From Chitinophagaceae bacterium (GTDB lineage Bacteria; Bacteroidota; Bacteroidia; Chitinophagales; Chitinophagaceae), in contig CANJQU010000027.1 in assembly GCA_947476485.1 (NCBI GenBank), positions 1-42,233 on the forward strand: DNA of 42,233 bases, given 5' to 3'. Below the pieces are notes generated by a model, which saw only the letters and a list, made by a program, of their open reading frames with translations, was not told the DNA's origin and searched no databases. The translations under genes and the position numbers were made by a program. This document shows, piece after piece, positions 24,155 through 32,469 of the stretch (positions are counted from its first letter, which is position 1; each line of letters opens with the position of its first letter).

Positions 24155-24190
24155 TTAAAAACAGAAACAGGTAGAGTGCCTCTCTACCTG
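24155..24190 (-). terminator. intrinsic terminator for the VCBS-repeat gene
   Basis: A perfect 9-bp stem, CAGGTAGAG and CTCTACCTG, encloses a five-base loop at 24168-24190. On the minus strand it is followed by TTTCTGTTTTTA. It lies 24 bases after the stop at 24215. In the plus direction no T run follows, so it mainly serves the minus strand. Confidence 0.75.
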
Positions 24191-24214
24191 ATCCGATCTG
24201 GATATCCGCAAAAA

Positions 24215-26545
24215 TTACCTGATCACCGTAAACTTATTGTAATACCTGTTCACACCACTTTGTAATACACATATATACATGCCGGATGGCAACATGGACA
24301 GAGAAATGCCCGCGTGATTCAATGATGAGGGCACCGCAGAGGTATACAGGTACTGCCCCTCCATGTTAAGGATGTTTACCTGCACATCAGGCTCCGATAC
24401 TCCGCTCCATGATACTGTCAGCATATCGTTAGCGGGATTGGGATATACATTCACCTTACCTTGCTCATTTCCGATCTCAGGCGTATACTCGGCATTAAAT
24501 TTAAACTTATAAAGCGCTATTCCTCCTTTTTGTTCGCCCACCAGCATTTCATAGCTTCCGTCACCTATTATGTCTCCTACAACAGGCGCAGAGCGATGGT
24601 TTGAATATACACCACCAAGCCCGTCGCCCATATGGTTATATAGATTGTGGATAGTATCGATAAAAGAGTAATGACCGTTCACTAAAGTGTAAGTTGCCGC
24701 AGTGTCACCACTTTGAAACCCGGTATACTGATAAATATTTCCCGAACCGCTGCCAATAAGCAGGTAATCAACACCTGTACTATCAATTCTGCCAAAGTAG
24801 GGTGTGCTATAGTTCTCAAAAGAATGTATAGGATCTACTTTTACCTGGCCAAGCTGTTCCGTTATCAGTTTCAACCTAATCACACCGGGAGTTGTGCTCA
24901 CATTCTGGTAGTAGCTTAGTGTACCGTAAAGGCAGCCTATTATTAAGTCCGGCTTACCATCTTTATCCAGGTCATAAATGAAGGGAGCCGAATAGCCGCC
25001 GCTGTTTATAGTGTCGCCATTCATGTCCGTGAGCACAAGCTCTGTAAGTTGCCAGTCGGGCGTCACTGTGTTACTAGCAGCCATATTTTTGTAATAGGTA
25101 AGCCTGCCATCGGTGTGTCCGATGATCATATCGGCTTTACCATCGTTATCTATATCGCCGGTTGCAGGAGCCGCACCAACAAAGTTATTTGCAAAAGTGC
25201 CCAGCAGGTCCGTATTTTGCCGTGTAAAAACCGGGTGAGACACGGTGCCGGTATTCTGGTAATAAGACATTTTACTACGCAACAATCCGCTAGGCTGCCG
25301 GAAGCCGGATGAGCCAACAATAAGATCAAGCTTGCCATCTTTGTTATAATCGAAAAGCGTGGGATATGCTGCAGTACCTAGGTCAATGGACTCATCGACA
25401 AGGAATGAATCAGATTGAAATAACCAGCTGGGTGAACCCGGTGTAGATAAGTTCTTATAAAACCAGATATTCTTGTGGTTCATGCTGCTCGCACCGAAAT
25501 TTGGAGCAACCAATATATCTTTTTTGCCATCCTGGTCTATGTCTATATTGTAAGCTGCCGGAAAAATGGACAAATTAATTGACGTGCCACCCGTACCTGA
25601 GTTTTGCCATGTAGTGTCCTGGTACATCATCGTATCAGGCCCCGATGAATTGTAAGGTATCCTTCCGTTTCTCAGAAAGGTCATCTCATTAAAGGATATG
25701 CTACCGTCGAGATAATCATAGTCGCCATCCAGGTCATAGTCAAACAAGCATGGCGTGTTACCCTGGTGAGTTCTCCTGTCTTCCATGCCACCGCTTCCGG
25801 GATTCCTTATCAACCCGGCATTATTGGCATCACAATTCTGCTGCAGGGTATGCGTGCGCCAGAACCCCTGGTATACTTTGCCCCAGCAGAGATCCCATAA
25901 CTCCATGCGTATCGTATCTGCAGGCAAGCCTCGCTCTACCTGCATGTTCCGGTAATAGTTCATCCAGCCACCGTTTATATCATACGATACGATGTCAATA
26001 TCACCGTCACTATCCACATCTACTATTCCCGGAATATCCCCGGGATTGTTGAATGCATTAGCAGGGCCATGTGTTGCGGGGTAATTAGAGTAAAAAATAT
26101 CTTCATAAAATGTAAAGCAAAGCTGATTTTTTGCATTATAGTACCCTCTGTATACTGCAAAACCATAAGAACCCTGATGATAAAGATCGGGTATGCCGTC
26201 CCGGTTATAATCGGTGAGTACTACAAAATTATATAAAGCAGGAAAGTTCAATGCATATTCAGGTGCATACCTGTAATTGGGCTGACCAGCACTGCCTTTA
26301 TTGATGAAGGTGCGCAAGCTGTTGTTATTCTCAAAGACCACAAGATCCGGCAGGCCGTCATGATTCAGATCACCCATCGTGAATTGCGGATTGTTGAACC
26401 CTCCGCACCAGCCAAGCGTTTGCTCATTGCCATTCGCAAAAACCTTAACGGTAGTATCAGGAAGATATATGGTGGACTGGGCATTTGCGGAAGTTGAAGC
26501 CAGCAGTACACATGCTAAAATCAGGGTACGGGTTACGTAGCGCAT
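24215..26545 (-). CDS. VCBS/FG-GAP repeat protein with T9SS sorting domain
   Basis: This 776-residue secreted surface protein has a signal peptide (about 1-22, ending SANAQ). The body carries about nine D-x-D/N-x-DG calcium-binding loops such as DLNHDGLPD, DYNRDGIPD, DVDSDGDID and DYNKDGKLD, typical of FG-GAP/VCBS beta-propellers. The C-terminus (about 700-776) is a type A T9SS sorting domain (VYPNPANDMLTVSW, LPSGMYICVLQSG) directing export across the outer membrane and attachment or release. The ATG at 26545 begins the signal peptide. The ligand or substrate is unknown; such propellers are often adhesive or cofactor-binding. Confidence 0.88.
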   Translation of the reverse strand: MRYVTRTLILACVLLASTSANAQSTIYLPDTTVKVFANGNEQTLGWCGGFNNPQFTMGDLNHDGLPDLVVFENNNSLRTFINKGSAGQPNYRYAPEYALNFPALYNFVVLTDYNRDGIPDLYHQGSYGFAVYRGYYNAKNQLCFTFYEDIFYSNYPATHGPANAFNNPGDIPGIVDVDSDGDIDIVSYDINGGWMNYYRNMQVERGLPADTIRMELWDLCWGKVYQGFWRTHTLQQNCDANNAGLIRNPGSGGMEDRRTHQGNTPCLFDYDLDGDYDYLDGSISFNEMTFLRNGRIPYNSSGPDTMMYQDTTWQNSGTGGTSINLSIFPAAYNIDIDQDGKKDILVAPNFGASSMNHKNIWFYKNLSTPGSPSWLFQSDSFLVDESIDLGTAAYPTLFDYNKDGKLDLIVGSSGFRQPSGLLRSKMSYYQNTGTVSHPVFTRQNTDLLGTFANNFVGAAPATGDIDNDGKADMIIGHTDGRLTYYKNMAASNTVTPDWQLTELVLTDMNGDTINSGGYSAPFIYDLDKDGKPDLIIGCLYGTLSYYQNVSTTPGVIRLKLITEQLGQVKVDPIHSFENYSTPYFGRIDSTGVDYLLIGSGSGNIYQYTGFQSGDTAATYTLVNGHYSFIDTIHNLYNHMGDGLGGVYSNHRSAPVVGDIIGDGSYEMLVGEQKGGIALYKFKFNAEYTPEIGNEQGKVNVYPNPANDMLTVSWSGVSEPDVQVNILNMEGQYLYTSAVPSSLNHAGISLSMLPSGMYICVLQSGVNRYYNKFTVIR

Positions 26546-26619
26546 AAGTAAAAAATATACATAAAAATAGTGCAAAAAAAGGATAGCTGCCCTATTTATT
26601 AATAGAGTTCAACTACCGG

Positions 26620-27432
26620 TTAATGAAATTTCTTAAGTGGTGAATCCGGCTCGTTGAGGAAATGTTTGTAAACCAGCCGGTCGGCGAGGCCCGGGAACAA
26701 TTTATTAAGCCATACCGCTAGTTTCCCTTGCCGGGTCATCACTATCGTACGCTTCCGCTTTTCGATTCCCTTTAGAATGATGTGTGCACATTCTTCCGCC
26801 GTCATCAGCTTTTGCTCGTCAAGCGGCGTTTCCGCCTGAGCGGAACCGTCACTGCTGCGCGCCACATTCCGGATATTGGATGCAGTAAACCCGGGAGACA
26901 CCCACATCACGTGTGTTCCGGAATACAGCAGTTCAGTGCGCAGCGCTTCCAGGAATCCCTGCATCGCAAATTTTGATGCAGAATAACCTGTGCGTCCCGG
27001 GAGGCCTCTGTAGCCAGCTACCGATGATATCCCCACTATCACACCCTTACGTGCCAATACCGATGGTAATACATACTTAGTACAATACACCATACCCCAG
27101 AAGTTCACATCGATCAGTTCTTTAATTACTGACAGATCCACATCCTGGAACAAAGCACGCATGCTGATACCTGCGTTATTAACCAGCACATCTACCCCGC
27201 CCCACTTTTGTTCAACGGCCGCGATGAATGCCTTGCAATCAGCTTCGCTGACTACATCAGCTTTAAAACAGAACAGGTTGTCGGTGGCGATAAAATTACC
27301 CTGTAGCTTTTCCAGGTTGCGGCCACATACTGCTACCTTTGCCCCATGTTCCAATGCAGCCGCCGCAAGCGCCCTCCCTATGCCGGACGAACCTCCCGTA
27401 ATAACAATAACTTTATCTTTTACTAGCGGCAT
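26620..27432 (-). CDS. SDR-family NAD(P)-dependent oxidoreductase
   Basis: This 270-residue classical short-chain dehydrogenase has the cofactor motif TGGSSGIGRA (TGxxxGxG) and CGRN typical of NADP users, the NNAG motif, the catalytic Ser in GISSVAGY and the Tyr-x3-Lys pair in YSASKFA. The YSASKFAMQGFLEALRTELL segment and the C-terminal hydrophobic part suggest a lipid or steroid-like substrate, but the substrate is not known. The ATG at 27430-27432 is supported by a TATCTTTG -7 box ten bases upstream; the longer form at 27474 would begin upstream of the promoter. Confidence 0.9.
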   Translation of the reverse strand: MPLVKDKVIVITGGSSGIGRALAAAALEHGAKVAVCGRNLEKLQGNFIATDNLFCFKADVVSEADCKAFIAAVEQKWGGVDVLVNNAGISMRALFQDVDLSVIKELIDVNFWGMVYCTKYVLPSVLARKGVIVGISSVAGYRGLPGRTGYSASKFAMQGFLEALRTELLYSGTHVMWVSPGFTASNIRNVARSSDGSAQAETPLDEQKLMTAEECAHIILKGIEKRKRTIVMTRQGKLAVWLNKLFPGLADRLVYKHFLNEPDSPLKKFH

Positions 27433-27442
27433 ACTGACGAAA

Positions 27443-27450
27443 CAAAGATA
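27443..27450 (-). promoter_or_regulatory. Bacteroidota -7 box for the SDR gene
   Basis: TATCTTTG on the minus strand matches TAnnTTTG and ends ten bases before the SDR ATG at 27432. The 250-base stretch up to the M1 aminopeptidase stop at 27684 contains no other convincing gene; a short open frame there extends antisense into the peptidase gene. Confidence 0.55.
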
Positions 27451-27683
27451 AAGTTTAGCCGAAAGGAAAAGCAATTTAATAATGGTAATATTATAGGAAA
27501 TAACGAAAGTGCATCACTCATATGCAAGACTGATATTCTCCGTCTACGGAGCCTATGTTCTTGTTATATCATGCTCCGCCCTGGAGCCTAAACAAAAGAG
27601 TCTTTCGCTACGAAAAACCAGACATGACCAGGAACGGGAACTAACAACATACAAATTCCGAAAGGTCAATCCCGAATTCCTGA

Positions 27684-30293
27684 TTATTCAAACGTGTCCT
27701 TCAACATCTTTTTATAGTCCTTCTGTACCTCGGGATCTTTTTCAGCAGCAACAACCTTATCAAGCGCAGCCTTTACTATGTCCATTTTCCGCTGTGCTGC
27801 TGCCGCCTCTTCTTTATTTTCCGACTTAGTTCCGCTCTTCTGATCGGCGCCAACATTGAACAGGAAGCCACCAAGCATTGTCCTGGTCTGCTTCATACTT
27901 TCATTGGTCACCATCGTTGCATAAACTTCAACTCCTCTTTTGAAGGACGCTTCGCTGCTTACTGTTCTCAGGTAGTTATTAAGGCAAATAGCAAACGGGA
28001 ATCTTTTAGCAGCACCTAACACAAATGGAGCTTTCTTCTCAATAAGGACAATGTCTTCATCTGCTCCTTTCCTGCCGATAATACCCCATATCTTAGAATC
28101 CAGGGATGCTCTTGGATCGGTAGCAAGCAGCTTCTTGGCGAGTATATAGGCGGTATCCTTGTCGATTTTGTTGAGCGCCTCCAGGGCGTTGCCCGCTACT
28201 GCGTAAGAGCTGTCGTACAACACTGCCAGCATATTTGACTTTGCCTGGTTCGCCTTCCAGCTTCCCAGCACATCAAAAGCTTCTGCGCGCACTTTGTTAT
28301 TATTGTCTCCGGTTGCCATCGCTATCACTTTTGCCATCCATTTTTTATGCAGCTTATCACTCTGTATGCTCTGCAACTGCACAAGTGCATGCCGCCTGAT
28401 ACTGTACAGGCTGTCGTCCAACGCAAGTGTAAGAATAACCTGCGAAACAGAATCTGACGTAAGCCGTCCCGCAGCAGAAACGGCTAGTCTCCTGCCAATA
28501 AAATCATTGCTCTTCAGGTATTGCACCAGCCACTGGGCAGGCTTTTTACCATCTTTCAGCTCTCCCGGCAATACATGGTTGCAGTCAGGAACAATTACCG
28601 GGCGTATATTTGACTTGTAGTCATAAACAAATGTTTCCTTCATCTTGTTGATGTTCCAGTCAATAATGGCTTTTTCATTTCCATAGATCACCGCGGTTTT
28701 CAGCGGTAACTGGTATAGAAATGCACTGTCGCTCTGCGACTCACTTTGTGCCTGTGTTACAGTTACCATTAGCTTCTGGGTGGTATCGTTATAATTGTAG
28801 GCAACTCTCAGCACAGGATGTCCGGCATGATAATACCATTGGTTGAAAAACCAGTTCCAGTCCTGCCCGGTCACTTCTTCCACCGCCAGGCGCCAGTTGT
28901 GCGCCTCGCCGGAACGAAGCGCATTCCTGGTGAGATAAATATTCATAGACCGGTCAAATGCGTCGTCTCCCATAAGGCTGTTCATATACCTGAGCGTGGC
29001 ACCGCCTTTGTTGTAAGAGATCGCATCAAACACTTCTTCCCGGCTGTCGTAATAAAAACGCACAAGTTGCGGATCGTTTGCCTGCGACACTGCGAGGTAT
29101 GTCTGCAGGTCGTTGAACGCAAGCTCGTCTCCCGATGCTTTACCATACTTATAGGCGCGCCACAACTGCTCACCATAATTGGCAAAGGATTCATTCACAG
29201 TAACATTTGTCCACGACTCAGCGGTAACATAGTCACCAAACCACATATGGAACAGTTCATGTGAAACAACATCTTCTGAATTACCATCTGCTATTTCTCT
29301 CGCATTCTGGTTCATAAATTCACCAAACAGGGAAGCCGTGGTATTTTCCATTGCGCCGGAAACATAGTCCCTCACTACCACCTGGTCATACTTATTCCAT
29401 GGATAAGGAACACCGGTCCGTTGTGAGAAAAAATCCATCATCTCGGTAGTATGGTTAAACATCAGTTTTGCATATGGCTCATACTGTGGCTCCACATAGT
29501 AATTCACCTCTTTATTCTTCCAGTGATCTTTCACTATGCTATATTTCCCGATGGCAAACATCACAGCATACGCCTGAATCGGCATATTCATCCTCCAGGT
29601 ATCGGTACGCATGCCGGTTTTGCCATGCGATTGCCTTACCATGGCGCCATTGCTCAGAGTTGTCATAGCATCCGGCACTGTCAGTTCTATCTGTGTTGTA
29701 AATCGTGTATTAGGCTTATCGATCGTGATCATCCAGTGGGAATTGGATTCTGATTCTCCCTGTGTCCATATTTGAGCCGGTTTGTTTGGCACACGATTGT
29801 CCGTATTAATAAAATACAATCCCCTGTCATCTGTAATGGCACCGCTGCCACCGGTTGGTGTAGCATAGGGCGTAGCCGTATAAACGAGATACAGCTCAAC
29901 CGTGTCATTCATTTTGTACTTCATCGTAAAAGTTATCTTAAGTTGATTCTTTTGGTAGGAATATTTTAGCGAGGTATTTCCCTTTTTACCCACTAGCATC
30001 ACACTATCTATACGCAAATCTTTTGCGTCAAGCTCCAGGGTATCTGTCGCATAGAAGTACGGTCGCAGTTTTATCCATTCGTGTACATTGGCGGTCTTCT
30101 CATTCCAGTTAAATGTCAATGCAACACGCGTATGCTTTATATCCCAAACCCTTGTAGCCGATGCCCGGTAAACAGGGGCTCCTGCGGTGGCAGAGACGGT
30201 AAGTGTATCCATAGTCAGCTTCAAACCGTCATTTTGGGCAAAAGTTGAGGTAGCAAGCAATAACGCTACCGGTAAAGCAGAAAAAAATTTCAT
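27684..30293 (-). CDS. M1-family aminopeptidase, exported
   Basis: This roughly 869-residue zinc aminopeptidase has a signal peptide (about 1-20, ending STFAQ). The motif SGAMENTT is the aminopeptidase GAMEN exopeptidase loop, and the zinc site is HELFH with the third Glu in VNESFANYGE, HExxH-x18-E. A C-terminal helical, HEAT-like region (about 600-860) with the typical M1 dodecamer character follows. Two adjacent ATGs (30296 and 30293) are possible starts. A TACTTTTG -7 box lies 21-24 bases upstream. It differs from the other M1 peptidase in the window, which has GGMEY instead of GAMEN. Confidence 0.92.
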   Translation of the reverse strand: MKFFSALPVALLLATSTFAQNDGLKLTMDTLTVSATAGAPVYRASATRVWDIKHTRVALTFNWNEKTANVHEWIKLRPYFYATDTLELDAKDLRIDSVMLVGKKGNTSLKYSYQKNQLKITFTMKYKMNDTVELYLVYTATPYATPTGGSGAITDDRGLYFINTDNRVPNKPAQIWTQGESESNSHWMITIDKPNTRFTTQIELTVPDAMTTLSNGAMVRQSHGKTGMRTDTWRMNMPIQAYAVMFAIGKYSIVKDHWKNKEVNYYVEPQYEPYAKLMFNHTTEMMDFFSQRTGVPYPWNKYDQVVVRDYVSGAMENTTASLFGEFMNQNAREIADGNSEDVVSHELFHMWFGDYVTAESWTNVTVNESFANYGEQLWRAYKYGKASGDELAFNDLQTYLAVSQANDPQLVRFYYDSREEVFDAISYNKGGATLRYMNSLMGDDAFDRSMNIYLTRNALRSGEAHNWRLAVEEVTGQDWNWFFNQWYYHAGHPVLRVAYNYNDTTQKLMVTVTQAQSESQSDSAFLYQLPLKTAVIYGNEKAIIDWNINKMKETFVYDYKSNIRPVIVPDCNHVLPGELKDGKKPAQWLVQYLKSNDFIGRRLAVSAAGRLTSDSVSQVILTLALDDSLYSIRRHALVQLQSIQSDKLHKKWMAKVIAMATGDNNNKVRAEAFDVLGSWKANQAKSNMLAVLYDSSYAVAGNALEALNKIDKDTAYILAKKLLATDPRASLDSKIWGIIGRKGADEDIVLIEKKAPFVLGAAKRFPFAICLNNYLRTVSSEASFKRGVEVYATMVTNESMKQTRTMLGGFLFNVGADQKSGTKSENKEEAAAAQRKMDIVKAALDKVVAAEKDPEVQKDYKKMLKDTFE

Positions 30294-30317
30294 CATTTTG
30301 TGTGTGGCTAATAATAA

Positions 30318-30325
30318 CAAAAGTA
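30318..30325 (-). promoter_or_regulatory. Bacteroidota -7 box for the M1 aminopeptidase
   Basis: TACTTTTG on the minus strand fits TAnnTTTG and precedes the start codon by 21-24 bases. A 6-bp palindrome (ACCCGT-TTA-ACGGGT, 30349-30363) lies just upstream. Between them and the OmpA terminator the gap holds nothing else recognisable. Confidence 0.45.
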
Positions 30326-30408
30326 ACTATTGTCCAAGATATTATATCACCCGTTTAACGGGTATTTGGCCGCTACATGGGCTAGCCTGAGCACGCTGGC
30401 TACCAAAC

Positions 30409-30440
30409 GAAAAAGGCTGCTACTTTTACGTAACAGCCTT
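30409..30440 (-). terminator. intrinsic terminator after the OmpA-family gene
   Basis: A stem with AAGGCTG paired to CAGCCTT (plus one mismatch and three further pairs) lies 26 bases after the stop at 30466. On the minus strand it is followed by TTTTTCGTTT. This should end the transcript that starts at the adhesin gene upstream. Confidence 0.65.
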
Positions 30441-30465
30441 ATCCATAACATATACCTAAATAATT

Positions 30466-32445
30466 CTACTTATTGCGTTCGTTAAGAGTCATTACAACCC
30501 TGCGGTTTTTGGCGCGACCTTCCGGAGTCTCATTGGTTGCGATCGGCATCCTCGCCCCACGCCCTACTGCAATGATCTTGTCTGCGCTTATACCTAGTTT
30601 TATGAGGTACCTTTTAACTACCTGTGCACGCCTGAACGACAACAGTTCGTTTGCCTGAACGGTACCTCTGCTGTCGGTATGGCCTTCACATATAATGTAT
30701 AAATTATCGTTCCTGCCAACTTCCAATACTGCATTTTCCAATATTGGATAAGAAGACGGATGAATGGCTGTTTTGCCGAATTCAAACAGGATCGGAGCTG
30801 TTATATCGGCAAGCGGCTGTTTCGCCCCGCCGTTATTTGATTCCACTGGCGCTGGCGGAGGTGGTGGAACAGCAAGCGTTACGTCATTACCATTACCCTT
30901 ACAGTCATTCACACTTGCGACGATGTTGGTGTATGCACCGGGACAAAGGCTGGAGAGAATAACTGCATTATTAGAACCTACTATACCTGTATAGGGAGAC
31001 TTTGGTGATCCGTTGAAATTATAAGTGATCTTCACTTTTTGACCTGCTTTCAGTCCGCCGATAGTTATTGTTCCGTCGCAGGCATCATTTGCAGTTGGGT
31101 TTGTTGTTGTTTCAAAGATATTCAACGGAGGATTGGTCAACGTTACAGGTGTGCCGTCTATATGACGCTTTCCGATAGTTGTAGATATATTTGAGTAAGT
31201 GCCCGCTCCAAGTTTAGCAAGCTTCACGCTTCCGTTAGCTTCAGCAACCATAGTAACCGGGCTGCCGGCCTTGCCATCCAGTGAATAGCTCACTATTACC
31301 GGTTTTGCCGGAGGCAATCCACGCAACGTGATGCTGCCATCTGCTGCTCCGCACGCTGAAGGATCCGCCGACTCCTGTGCAAGCACGATCGGAGCCGCTT
31401 TCTTGCCGCCAAACAGGATACGGATACCAAGGCTGCCGCCATAAGACATATCATTACTCTTGGTCACATTGTTGATCACAGAACTATAATCACCAACTTT
31501 ATCGGTAAGGCGATAGCTGTTAACCGGGGTATTATTAAATGGCTGGTAAATAAAATATGCGCCAACTGTAAGGGCTACGTTATCAGAAAAGAAATAGTTA
31601 AGCGCTGGCCTCACAATAAACCCAAGATTACCACGGGTATATGATGCAGTGCCCGACTTATTAGTTGGCGCCATGCCGAGACCTACGTTATATCCGAGTG
31701 CATTTTGAGCCAAAAAATACTGTTGCATCGATTGCCCATCGGGGTGGGTAGTAGCATTAAAGTGGCTCTTTGTGATCTGGAGATCTGTGCTTGCCGGCGT
31801 AAGTGCGTTATCATACACTGTAATGGTACTGCCACTTGCAGTAGTAACATGTTGCACTATTTCTTCGTAGTCGAAGGTCGCATTGGTCTTATACTCATTC
31901 TTAATGCTCACATTATACAAAACACCGAGATCGGCAGTAAAGCCAAATCTTTTAGAGAACCTGGCTTTATACTTCAATACCAACGGAATGTTCATATTCG
32001 TGATCTTCAACTCCTCTTTTACCGGTTGGTTCGCAGTGATTATCTGCCTGGATATTTCATTAAGGTTATCAGTAGACTGGTACTGCACATGGAAATTATC
32101 CAGCGTAGCATCCCCACTCTGCGCCAGGTACATAAAACCCAGGCCGATACCAAAATGCTTGCTGTTGTTGAAGAAATAACCCAGTTGGGCGTCAAACCCA
32201 TAAGACATCCCGTTGGTGAACTTCAGGTTGCCCAGGTTTGCATCACCCAAAGCATTCAGATAATTGCCGATCGAGCTGCCGGTCGTCAGATCCCTTGTAA
32301 GCACGCCACCCAGCAGGTTCAGATCTATCGACCAGTTCCGCATAAGCTCATCATTCTGATATTGCTTCCTGGTTGAATCCTTAGTCTGTGCAGAGGCTGA
32401 TAACATTCCATTGGCTGCTATCAACAGGAAAAGTAATTTTTTCAT
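30466..32445 (-). CDS. OmpA-family protein with N-terminal barrel and repeat domains
   Basis: This 659-residue outer-membrane protein has four parts: a signal peptide (about 1-19, ending SASAQ); an N-terminal stretch (about 30-350) with alternating aromatic strands typical of an eight-strand-type barrel; two repeated beta-sandwich units (about 360-520, each with DG(S/T)IT and AGxYTNI-like segments, reminiscent of SprB repeats); and an OmpA peptidoglycan-binding domain (about 548-655, with FGKTAIHPSS, GHTDSRGTVQANELLS, GRGARMP and NRRVVMTL). It should tether the outer membrane to the cell wall. It starts 24 bases after the stop of the large T9SS adhesin gene. Confidence 0.9.
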   Translation of the reverse strand: MKKLLFLLIAANGMLSASAQTKDSTRKQYQNDELMRNWSIDLNLLGGVLTRDLTTGSSIGNYLNALGDANLGNLKFTNGMSYGFDAQLGYFFNNSKHFGIGLGFMYLAQSGDATLDNFHVQYQSTDNLNEISRQIITANQPVKEELKITNMNIPLVLKYKARFSKRFGFTADLGVLYNVSIKNEYKTNATFDYEEIVQHVTTASGSTITVYDNALTPASTDLQITKSHFNATTHPDGQSMQQYFLAQNALGYNVGLGMAPTNKSGTASYTRGNLGFIVRPALNYFFSDNVALTVGAYFIYQPFNNTPVNSYRLTDKVGDYSSVINNVTKSNDMSYGGSLGIRILFGGKKAAPIVLAQESADPSACGAADGSITLRGLPPAKPVIVSYSLDGKAGSPVTMVAEANGSVKLAKLGAGTYSNISTTIGKRHIDGTPVTLTNPPLNIFETTTNPTANDACDGTITIGGLKAGQKVKITYNFNGSPKSPYTGIVGSNNAVILSSLCPGAYTNIVASVNDCKGNGNDVTLAVPPPPPAPVESNNGGAKQPLADITAPILFEFGKTAIHPSSYPILENAVLEVGRNDNLYIICEGHTDSRGTVQANELLSFRRAQVVKRYLIKLGISADKIIAVGRGARMPIATNETPEGRAKNRRVVMTLNERNK

Positions 32446-32469
32446 TTATGCGCTTTTAAATGTTGATGT

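Noticed and set aside
27509-27829. 106-codon plus-strand frame in the gap before the M1 aminopeptidase stop
   Set aside because: Its first 60 codons lie in the gap and look faintly lipoprotein-like, but the remainder is antisense to the conserved peptidase end. No promoter box or homology was recognised.
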